Part shown: one piece after another, positions 1 to 6,324 of the stretch
Position numbering within the stretch: position 1 is the stretch's first letter
How the letters are laid out: the number at the start of each line of letters is the position of its first letter
Origin: Candidatus Dormiibacterota bacterium
Lineage (GTDB): Bacteria; Chloroflexota; Dormibacteria; Dormibacterales; Dormibacteraceae
Assembly (NCBI GenBank): GCA_003169845.1
Contig: PNAG01000024.1
Coordinates: forward strand, 1-59,154
Direction of reading: 5' to 3'
Length of the DNA: 59,154 nt
The notes under the pieces: generated by a model
What the model saw: the letters and a program-made list of their open reading frames with translations, nothing else
Databases searched by the model: none
What the model was told of the DNA's origin: nothing
Translations under genes and position numbers: made by a program

Positions 1-146
1 GGCGCCCATGCGGCCCATCTGCGTCGTTGCGGTTTGCGCTTCTCGCTCACGCATCAACGGATGCGCTCGCTGCGATGCTCGACCGCGCCTAGCAACTGGG
101 CCACCTGGATCGCCGAATCTCTCGCCGAAGTCTCCGGTCGGGCCTC
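1..146. other. window edge, no firm gene
   Basis: No complete gene can be supported here. On the minus strand an open frame runs from an ATG at 54 off the window edge, reading MREREAQTATTQMGRMGA. It could be the N-terminus of a gene continuing outside the window, but 18 codons are too few to judge. It would lie downstream of the zinc-ribbon gene on the same strand. Confidence 0.2.
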
Positions 147-449
147 CTAGCCGACCTCGAGGGGCGCTCCGCAGTTGGGACACTCCATGTCCGCCTCGAC
201 GTGGACCAGCGTTTCGCACACGGGGCAGAGGATGTCCGCCGCGGTGGGGACCTCGTCGGCTTCTGCTTCGGCCGCCATCTCGTCCGGCACTTCGGCCAGG
301 TCAAAGGCCGGCGAGCCGCAGTTGAGGCAGACGTAGCCCGGCTGGACGATCCGATGGTCCTGGTACGCCCCGCCCGAGTCGATCTCGACCTCGGCAAACA
401 GAGCGCGGAAGAGGCGGCCGCCACAGCGGGCGGGGCACATGAGAAGCAC
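147..449 (-). CDS. small zinc-ribbon protein
   Basis: A 100-residue acidic protein with four cysteine pairs: C5/C9, C41/C44, C75/C78 and C90/C93. The last two lie in CPVC and CPNCG knuckles, and together the pairs suggest two treble-clef or zinc-ribbon sites. No catalytic domain is visible, so a nucleic-acid or protein-binding role is only a family-level guess. The start used is GTG; an ATG three codons in (440) is equally possible and loses nothing of the fold. A candidate 49-codon ORF ends 2 nt upstream on the same strand, so the two may be translationally coupled. Confidence 0.6.
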   Translation of the reverse strand: MLLMCPARCGGRLFRALFAEVEIDSGGAYQDHRIVQPGYVCLNCGSPAFDLAEVPDEMAAEAEADEVPTAADILCPVCETLVHVEADMECPNCGAPLEVG

Positions 450-451
450 GG

Positions 452-601
452 CTACAAGGTTACGGACTCAGAGCCAATGAATCGACATCGGCGCCACCGT
501 TCACCGCTTCGGCTCTCGCCGGCGATCCAGCCCGCCGCATGCATTACCTCGCGAGCAAGGTCACGCAAGTCGCGCTGGTCATTGGCCACAGCGCGTGCCA
601 C
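452..601 (-). CDS. candidate 49-aa small ORF
   Basis: A short minus-strand frame, GTG start at 601 and TAG stop at 452-454, encoding a basic peptide that begins VARAVANDQRDLRDLAREV. A GGAGG run lies about 8 nt upstream of this GTG. The stop is 2 nt before the start of the zinc-ribbon gene, a spacing typical of coupled genes. An in-frame GTG at 610 is an alternative start. I recognise no family, and in GC-rich DNA such frames arise by chance, so this is a weak call that rests on the ribosome site and spacing. Confidence 0.28.
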   Translation of the reverse strand: MARAVANDQRDLRDLAREVMHAAGWIAGESRSGERWRRCRFIGSESVTL

Positions 602-642
602 TGGTGTCACCTCCGTTACCCGCCGAGTCAGCGTCGACTCTG

Positions 643-1743
643 TTACGCGATGCGCCTGCGCAGGGTCGTCGATGCCGCGACCACCAGGACCACGATGAAT
701 CCTGCCACCACTCCGACGTCGAGCTGCAGCGAGCCCGAGCTCAGGTCGGCGCCCTTGACCATCACGTCGCGCAGGCCGTTGACCGCGTAGGTGAGGGGCA
801 GCACGTTCGAAAGCACCTGCAGCGGCTTTGGCTCGGTGCTGACGGAGAAGAGGATTCCCGAAAGCAGGAACTGGGGCACGATCACGAGCGGGATGAATTG
901 CACGGCCTGGAACTCGGTTCGCGCGAACATGCTGAGGAAGATGCCGAGGTTGACCGCGGCGACGGCCATGAGCGCCTCGATACCGAATATGAGCGCGACG
1001 TTGCCGCTGTTGTGCACCTTGAGCACCGCCAGCGCGAAGACGAGCACCTCCACCGACTGGATCACCGCCAGCACCGTGAATCCGAGCATGTAGCCGAGCA
1101 CGATCTCGCCCCGTCTCAGCGGGCTCGCCATCAAGCGCTCCAGCGTGCCCTGCGACCTCTCATTGAGGAACGAGACTATGGTGACCACGAACACCAGGAA
1201 GAAAACGACGAGCCCGATGAATGCCGCACCGAAGTAGTCGAGCGTGTCGAAGCCCGGACCGCCGTACAGATAGGTGACGTGTGGCAGGACGTGCAGGCTC
1301 GAGCCGGGCGCCTGGGCGGCAACCGCGAGCAAAGCCTCCTGCAGGGCCTGTAACACGGGTGCGATCGTTCCGGGCTGAGAACCTTCGAGATGGACGTCGG
1401 GCGCGATCGTTCCCGCCTGCGCCTGGCTGCTGAAATCGGGCGGGAACACGATGTACGCGGCGAGCGATCCGTCCTTGAGCTTCGAGTCTCCGTCCGACGC
1501 CTGGATGGTGGTCGTGCTGATCTCGCTCGACCGCGCCAGCGCGGCGGCGACGGTCGCGCCGAGCGGACCCTGGTCCTCGTTGACGATGCCGACGGCGGGG
1601 GCGGACGCCGAGCCCCGAATCAGGTAGCCGAGGAGTCCCAGGATCACGATCGGAGCGACGAACAGGAGCGCCAGAGTGCGGCGGTCGCGGCGAAACTGCT
1701 GTAGCAAACGCTTCGTGATGGCCGCGACCCGTTTGCCGCTCAT
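643..1743 (-). CDS. ABC-2 type transporter permease
   Basis: A 366-residue ABC-2 membrane subunit. An N-terminal membrane helix (about residues 22-42) is followed by a long extracytoplasmic stretch (about 43-170), then five hydrophobic segments to the C-terminus. The region reading NERSQGTLERLMASPLRRGE is the conserved cytoplasmic loop of the YhgE/CcmB-like ABC-2 permease group. Its start overlaps the ATP-binding gene by 4 nt (ATGA), so the two form one exporter. Probable substrates are drugs, lipids or other amphiphiles; the sequence does not decide this. The TetR-type gene at the head of the operon suggests inducible efflux. Confidence 0.88.
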   Translation of the reverse strand: MSGKRVAAITKRLLQQFRRDRRTLALLFVAPIVILGLLGYLIRGSASAPAVGIVNEDQGPLGATVAAALARSSEISTTTIQASDGDSKLKDGSLAAYIVFPPDFSSQAQAGTIAPDVHLEGSQPGTIAPVLQALQEALLAVAAQAPGSSLHVLPHVTYLYGGPGFDTLDYFGAAFIGLVVFFLVFVVTIVSFLNERSQGTLERLMASPLRRGEIVLGYMLGFTVLAVIQSVEVLVFALAVLKVHNSGNVALIFGIEALMAVAAVNLGIFLSMFARTEFQAVQFIPLVIVPQFLLSGILFSVSTEPKPLQVLSNVLPLTYAVNGLRDVMVKGADLSSGSLQLDVGVVAGFIVVLVVAASTTLRRRIA

Positions 1744-2453
1744 GCCCGGCTCTGCGACAGGCTGAGGAAGGCTTCCTCGAGGGTCGGCCTCCCCGCTCGG
1801 GCGCGAATCTCGCTGGGACTGCCCTCGGTGAGCAGCTTTCCGAAGAGGATGAGCCCGAGCCGCTGGCAGCGTTCAGCCTCGTCCATGACGTGGCTGGAGA
1901 CGATGATGGTGGTGCCGGCGTCCGCCATCTCTTTGAAGCCGTCCCAGAGCTCGACGCGGAGCTGGGGGTCCACGCCAACCGTGGGTTCGTCGAGCAGCAG
2001 CACCTGCGGCTTGTGCACGAGCGCGCACGCCAGAGAGAGGCGCTGGCGCATCCCACCGCTCAGCGTGGAGACGACGGAGTCGCGCCGGTCGTAGAGCTTG
2101 ACGAATTCCAGCGCTGCCCTGACCCCTCCCTCGGCGCCGTTGATCGCCGCGAAGAACTGGACGTTCTCCTCCACGGACAACCCGGGATACAGCGCGGCCG
2201 CCTGGGTCATGTATCCGACGTGGCTCAGCATCGCCACGTTTGGCATGCGCTGCCCCAGCACGGTGACCGTCCCGGCGTTGGGTTCCACGAGGCCGACGAA
2301 CATCCGGATGAGCGTCGTCTTGCCCGAGCCGTTCGGACCCAGCAACCCATAGATCTCGCCCTGCCTGACACGAAGCGTCACTCCGTCGAGTGCGTTGACG
2401 TCTCCGAAATTCTTTGAGACGTCCTGGACGTCAACCGCCCACGAGTCACTCAT
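1740..2453 (-). CDS. ABC transporter ATP-binding protein
   Basis: A 237-residue nucleotide-binding subunit that powers the neighbouring ABC-2 permease. Walker A (GPNGSGKTTL, about residues 39-48), the ABC signature LSGGMRQRLSLA, Walker B LLLDEPTVGVD and the following switch histidine (SSH) are all intact, so it should hydrolyse ATP. It resembles the DrrA/CcmA/YadG group of drug and polysaccharide exporters. It overlaps both neighbours by 4 nt, making a three-gene operon in the order regulator, ATPase, permease. Confidence 0.93.
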   Translation of the reverse strand: MSDSWAVDVQDVSKNFGDVNALDGVTLRVRQGEIYGLLGPNGSGKTTLIRMFVGLVEPNAGTVTVLGQRMPNVAMLSHVGYMTQAAALYPGLSVEENVQFFAAINGAEGGVRAALEFVKLYDRRDSVVSTLSGGMRQRLSLACALVHKPQVLLLDEPTVGVDPQLRVELWDGFKEMADAGTTIIVSSHVMDEAERCQRLGLILFGKLLTEGSPSEIRARAGRPTLEEAFLSLSQSRA

Positions 2454-3226
2454 GAGGTCGCCTCCTCCGGCGTCATCGCCCGCAACCAGTGTTCCGCCAG
2501 CAGAGTCACCGCCTGCTCGCCGTCGATTTCGAGGGCCAGCATTCGCTCCGCCAGCGGCCTGGTGATGAGGTGGAAGAGGATCGGACCGATGAACGACTGA
2601 AGGGCCAGGAGCGGGGGCATGTGGCGAAGGCGGCCGTCTCGCATGTGGCCCATCAAATAAAACGCAAGCGATCCGACCACGCCGCGGACGGCATCCTGAG
2701 CGCCCTCCGCCGTGTCAGCCGAGAGTGAGCTGATCTCGAAGAAAAGCGCGCGGAGCAGGCCCACCCGGCTCACGCCTTCGCCGTAGAAGGTGCGGTACAC
2801 GGTGCGCGCTATCTCGGGCATCAGGACCTCGGGCGGTTCGCCCTGACGGGTGGCCATCACCTCGGTCACCGGATCGAGTGGCGAGTAGCGGTGCACGAGG
2901 CTCGTGAAAAGCGCGGCCTTGCCGGGGAAGAGGCGATACAGCGTCGCGCGCGAGACCTCGGCCTGGGCTGCCAGCTCGTCCATCGACAGCGCGCTCAGGC
3001 CATGCGCCCCGACGAGCTTGAGGGCGGCATCGAGGATGCGCTCGCGGGTGGCCGGCTCAGGCTGGATGTCGAGCGCGTCGAGCAGCGCCTCGCGGGACTC
3101 GAACGCCCGATAGAAGCTCGCCCGCGAGACCCCGGCCGCCGCGGCTAGCTCGGCCACGGTCGGGCTGCCTCCCCTGGCGAGCAGTCCTCGAGCCCTGCGC
3201 AGCACTCGTTCCCTGGTGGCGGCCAT
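2450..3226 (-). CDS. TetR/AcrR-like regulator with two HTH domains
   Basis: A 258-residue regulator that heads the ABC exporter operon. Two TetR_N-type helix-turn-helix units occur in series: residues 1-48 (with VAELAAAAGVSRASFYRAF) and about 57-104 (with MDELAAQAEVSRATLYRLF). A single ligand-binding helical domain fills about 110-250. Canonical TetR proteins have one HTH and about 190-220 residues, so the extra length is explained by the duplicated HTH. It probably represses its own operon, whose promoter lies just upstream, in response to an exported compound. The tandem HTH might let one chain contact both operator half-sites; that is inference. Confidence 0.88.
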   Translation of the reverse strand: MAATRERVLRRARGLLARGGSPTVAELAAAAGVSRASFYRAFESREALLDALDIQPEPATRERILDAALKLVGAHGLSALSMDELAAQAEVSRATLYRLFPGKAALFTSLVHRYSPLDPVTEVMATRQGEPPEVLMPEIARTVYRTFYGEGVSRVGLLRALFFEISSLSADTAEGAQDAVRGVVGSLAFYLMGHMRDGRLRHMPPLLALQSFIGPILFHLITRPLAERMLALEIDGEQAVTLLAEHWLRAMTPEEATS

Positions 3227-3235
3227 CTCCGCGCG

Positions 3236-3264
3236 AGACTAAATGAGACGCCTTGTCTTGTCAA
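3236..3264 (-). promoter_or_regulatory. sigma70-type promoter of the tetR-ABC operon
   Basis: On the minus strand TTGACA (3264-3259) is followed after 17 nt by TAGTCT (3241-3236). The -10 box ends 9 nt before the ATG at 3226, so the leader is at most a few bases. The flanks contain repeated TTGTC/TGTC half-motifs and outer CGCCT/AGGCG arms (3248-3274), an imperfect palindrome that could be the operator of the TetR-like protein. Confidence 0.62.
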
Positions 3265-3324
3265 GTGTCAGGCGCGTTAACAGGCGGGGTTCTCGCTGGT
3301 CGCGAGCGCCGGTAGCTTGCCGGC

Positions 3325-4584
3325 ATGCGATGCCTCGCCGCCCTAACGATCGCCACCACTCTCGCCCTGCAGCCGGTAACCGCGACCGCAGGCTCTGCCT
3401 GGGGGAGCTCGCAGTACAGCGATCCGCCGTCGTGGTGCACGAAGTTCTCCGACATGTGGACCGCCACCGTGGTGACCAACGATCCGCTGGTCGGCACAAA
3501 TCCCGAGCAGGACACCTTTTACGGCTTTCATCCAAAACCCGGGTACGACGACTGGTACGGCTACTTCTATGGCGATTTCCGCGGGACCGCGGGAGATTCA
3601 TCCGGCTGGGTCCGGCTGCTCCACGAGACCTACCCGAATCACTACCACTGGAACTTCGCGTCCAACGGTTGGGCCGTCCACGGCCATGCGAAGGAGTACA
3701 TCGCTTACTACAACTGGACCTTCGGCGGCGGCTGCGGGCTCGGCGCATACGGCAACAACGCCGCACCGCCCTATATGGCCGATCAGTACGGGTATCCCGT
3801 CGTCGACATCTATGTCGATTCGGTGGCGCCGTTCAATCCTCAGCCCTACGTGACCGCCGTCACGCCGAGCTCTGTCACGTTCACCTGGGACCGGGTGGCC
3901 GACCGCGGCGACGGAGCGGGCCAGGATTATTTCGCTTCGGGCCTGGACCACTACGTCTCGTGGTTGACCGTGGGCGATCGGCCCGAGCAGCTGCAGTTGG
4001 CGTCGACCGCCGAGCCGCGAACTGTCTCCGTGGCGGGACTGAAGCCGCATGAGACCGCCTGTCTTCACGTGCAGGCGGTCGACCGGGTGCAGAACTCGAC
4101 CACGGATCAGTCCTCCTGCGCGGCGCCGCTGGGACCGCCTCCGATGCCTGCATGGACTGCCCCAGCCATCGCTGTGGTGGCCAACCCAACCGGCGTCGGC
4201 CTGGTGGGACTGGAGACATGGTTCTGGCTCGCGCCCATGCCGGCAGCCATCACCGCCGGCGAGACGTATCAAGGAATCGATTACTCCGTGACGGCGACGC
4301 CTGTTGCGGCTGGTTGGGATTTTGGCGATGGGAGCTCCGCACGATTCAACGACGCGTCAGGCTTCGGACTCGCCTACCCGCAGCCATCGCCCGTCATGCA
4401 CACCTACGAAGCTCACAGCCAGGCGGGCTACGGGGTAGGCGCAACGATCCGGTATGACGTGAGCTGGACGGCTGTGGTCGGAGGTCGCAGCTTTGGTCCG
4501 TACCCGCTCGGCTCGATGGAGCTTCCGGCCCAACCGCTTGTTTACCCGGTCGAGCAGGCCCAGCCGGAGCTCATGGCGACGTGA
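3325..4584 (+). CDS. secreted protein with FnIII/PKD-like domains
   Basis: A 419-residue exported protein of unknown function. Residues 1-23 form a signal peptide with an AxA-type site (TATAGSA). Residues about 25-165 are rich in Trp, Tyr and Gly and resemble no family I can name. About 170-255 looks like a fibronectin type III fold (SSVTFTWDRV near its start, HETACLHVQAVDR near its end). About 275-405 contains WDFGDGSSARF, the hallmark strand of PKD domains. Such modules usually mediate binding at the cell surface. A TAGCTT box ends 6 nt before the ATG, consistent with a leaderless transcript. The gene is divergent from the TetR operon and just precedes an LspA-like gene. Confidence 0.72.
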   Translation: MRCLAALTIATTLALQPVTATAGSAWGSSQYSDPPSWCTKFSDMWTATVVTNDPLVGTNPEQDTFYGFHPKPGYDDWYGYFYGDFRGTAGDSSGWVRLLHETYPNHYHWNFASNGWAVHGHAKEYIAYYNWTFGGGCGLGAYGNNAAPPYMADQYGYPVVDIYVDSVAPFNPQPYVTAVTPSSVTFTWDRVADRGDGAGQDYFASGLDHYVSWLTVGDRPEQLQLASTAEPRTVSVAGLKPHETACLHVQAVDRVQNSTTDQSSCAAPLGPPPMPAWTAPAIAVVANPTGVGLVGLETWFWLAPMPAAITAGETYQGIDYSVTATPVAAGWDFGDGSSARFNDASGFGLAYPQPSPVMHTYEAHSQAGYGVGATIRYDVSWTAVVGGRSFGPYPLGSMELPAQPLVYPVEQAQPELMAT

Positions 4585-4670
4585 CCGGTGTGTTGCGATT
4601 CCGCGCGACTTATCCGAGTCCGCTCCTGCGAAAGGCCAGAATCCATGCCGCCGGTAGAATCGCGTCGCCA

Positions 4671-5318
4671 ATGCACCGAAGAGCCTCTGCGTGGTTCGGG
4701 GCGTCATTCGTCTTTGCGTGCATTGCTTCCCTCGGTGCTGGTCTCCTGATACGAGACCATCTTCGAGCCGGTCAAACCTACTTGCTAGTTTCGCGAACGA
4801 TCTATTTGGTCCGCGATCAACATCTGGCGGCGCCGCTCCGGTTCTTGTCTCCGACACTTACGCTGGCGCTGTGGCCGGTGTTTGCAATCGCTGTGGTTGT
4901 CCTCATCCGCAGTTATCGCCTCGGCACCCCTGGGTTATCGCCACTTCCTGAGTTGGTGGCCGGCCTGTTCATCGGTGGGGGCCTGGCCAACGCGATTGAG
5001 GCCCAGGCGTTCGGCTCGGTGACCGACTTTCTCGGGATCCATCGGTCCGGCGTTTACAGCGCGGGGGACATCGCCATAGATGTTGCATCTTCGCTACTTC
5101 CTCTGGCGGCAATTCAGCTCGCTCAGGCCCAACATCGAACCTTCACCAACGTGCTGCAGACAGGCGCGGTGTTCTATTTGGCGGTCGTGCTCTTTGCGGT
5201 TGCCGTATCGGATGGCTACGCCCTGACAGTACTGGTCACGCTGGTGATGGCCGGGAGTGCGGCAATCTGGCTGGCCAAGCGGCTGATGTCACCCGACCCC
5301 ACACCAGACCGCGGCTGA
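4671..5318 (+). CDS. LspA-like membrane protein, altered active site
   Basis: About 215 residues with four hydrophobic segments. Its third and fourth segments carry GGGLANAIE and VYSAGDIAIDV, which align with the two catalytic blocks of prolipoprotein signal peptidase II (GGxxGNxxDR and FNxADxxI). The first catalytic Asp is Glu here (E110 from this start), the adjacent Arg is Ala, and the second Asp (D133) is kept. It may be a diverged peptidase or a pseudoenzyme. An upstream in-frame start at 4581 would overlap the previous gene by 4 nt. I prefer the ATG at 4671 because the first helix follows directly and TAGAAT lies 10 nt upstream. Confidence 0.62.
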   Translation: MHRRASAWFGASFVFACIASLGAGLLIRDHLRAGQTYLLVSRTIYLVRDQHLAAPLRFLSPTLTLALWPVFAIAVVVLIRSYRLGTPGLSPLPELVAGLFIGGGLANAIEAQAFGSVTDFLGIHRSGVYSAGDIAIDVASSLLPLAAIQLAQAQHRTFTNVLQTGAVFYLAVVLFAVAVSDGYALTVLVTLVMAGSAAIWLAKRLMSPDPTPDRG

Positions 5319-5323
5319 CGTGA

Positions 5324-5758
5324 TCAGCGCGCTCCCGACCAGCCACTGAGCCGACGGATCTGAATCGCGACGACCGGGCCAGGGGGTCGGGTATCTCGAT
5401 ATTGGGGATACCGCCCCGCCAGAAGGTCGATTGCACGTTGCGTCTCGGTGTCGTCCGTGACGACGCGAGCGGTGCCGTCTGCACGCACCCACCAGAGCCT
5501 GGCCCAGTCGTCGTCGTAGTGATCGACGAGCACCGAGACGGCGGCATTCGCGGTGATGTTCTTCAAGCGCTGGAGGTTGGCCGTGCGCTTCGGTTTGGCG
5601 TCGACCGCGAAATAGAGATTGTCGCCATCGAGCGCAAACACAATCGGCACGATGTGAGGTCGCCCGTCATGGCTCACCGTCGCGAGGTGGGCGACCCTCG
5701 AGTCGTCAATGCGGCGCCTTGCCTCGGCGGATTCCATGCGGTGAAGTGTGGACTGCAT
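5324..5758 (-). CDS. PPOX-class (Rv0121-type) flavin/F420 oxidoreductase
   Basis: A 144-residue split-barrel flavin/deazaflavin-binding protein. RVAHLATVSHDGRPHIVPI is the first strand pair of PNPOx-like folds, and KPKRTANLQRLKNI, LVDHYDDDW and LWWVRADG are features of the Rv0121 subgroup, which is predicted to use coenzyme F420. Substrate unknown. The start is the ATG at 5758; the frame stays open further upstream, but that extension is antisense to the DUF2203 gene and has no family resemblance. The gene is divergent from DUF2203 across only 18 nt. Whether F420 is the real cofactor depends on biosynthesis genes outside this window. Confidence 0.85.
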   Translation of the reverse strand: MQSTLHRMESAEARRRIDDSRVAHLATVSHDGRPHIVPIVFALDGDNLYFAVDAKPKRTANLQRLKNITANAAVSVLVDHYDDDWARLWWVRADGTARVVTDDTETQRAIDLLAGRYPQYRDTRPPGPVVAIQIRRLSGWSGAR

Positions 5759-5762
5759 TGGG

Positions 5763-5770
5763 ATTATCTT
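5763..5770. promoter_or_regulatory. overlapping divergent -10 boxes
   Basis: The 18-nt gap between the two divergent genes holds TATCTT on the plus strand (5765-5770, 6 nt before the GTG at 5777). On the minus strand it holds GATAAT (5768-5763, 4 nt before the ATG at 5758). The two boxes share bases, so transcription in the two directions would compete. There is no room for Shine-Dalgarno sequences. Confidence 0.5.
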
Positions 5771-5776
5771 TGAGTC

Positions 5777-6181
5777 GTGCAGAGGCTCCGCACGTACACG
5801 GTTGACGAGGCGAACAACGAGCTGCCTCGCGTGCGCAGGATCGTCGGCCAGATCGCTGAGCTGTCCGCGCTGCTGCCCGAGCTCGAAGACCAGGCGCGAA
5901 TCGCCGAGTACGAATCCAAGCGTCCCGCTGCCGGCGCCGAGGATCGCGACCGGCACCAGCAGGCCCGTGACGCGGTCAGCGGCGCCGAGCTCGAGCTGCT
6001 CAAGGCTGTGGCCAGTCTCAACGGAATGGGCATTCAGCTGAAAGGTCCGCTCGAGGGACTGATCGACTTTCCCTCGTACCGCGATGGCGAGCTCATCGAG
6101 CTGTGCTGGAAGTTGGGCGAGGAGCGGGTCGAGTACTGGCACAAAGTCGGCGAAGGCTTCGCGGGCAGGAAGAAATTATGA
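5777..6181 (+). CDS. DUF2203 family protein
   Basis: A 134-residue soluble helical protein matching DUF2203: an N-terminal TYTVDEANNELPRVRRIV, a long charged coiled-coil (about 25-85), then GIQLKGPLEGLIDFPSYRDG and a C-terminal LCWKLGEERVEYWHKVGEGF. The family has no established function. The GTG start lies 6 nt after a TATCTT box and has no ribosome site, so the message is probably leaderless. The TGA stop falls inside the first hairpin of a structured intergenic element that separates it from convergent dxs. Confidence 0.85.
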   Translation: MQRLRTYTVDEANNELPRVRRIVGQIAELSALLPELEDQARIAEYESKRPAAGAEDRDRHQQARDAVSGAELELLKAVASLNGMGIQLKGPLEGLIDFPSYRDGELIELCWKLGEERVEYWHKVGEGFAGRKKL

Positions 6182-6318
6182 GAAGGAACCCAGATGGTTC
6201 CTTCTCATGACTCATCTTCCGAAAAGGATTGGATTGTCGGAATTGTTTCTCCCCACCGCGTTGGGAGACATCAAGCGTGCGGGATAGACGGCCTGGCGAA
6301 GCCAGGCCTACTGGCGAC
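6176..6318. repeat. structured element, diverged relative of the 28.7/38.1-kb repeats
   Basis: A perfect 13-bp stem with a 5-nt loop at 6178-6208, a TCTCCC/GGGAGA hairpin at 6248-6268 followed by ACATCAAG, and a terminal hairpin at 6290-6308 with a GCGAAGC apex. The same order of hairpins, the ACCC-GATGG loop and the GAA apex appear at 28736-28906 and 38084-38250, but the stem bases differ with compensating changes. It lies between two convergent genes, so it may also act as a bidirectional terminator. Confidence 0.55.
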
Positions 6319-6324
6319 GCTCCT

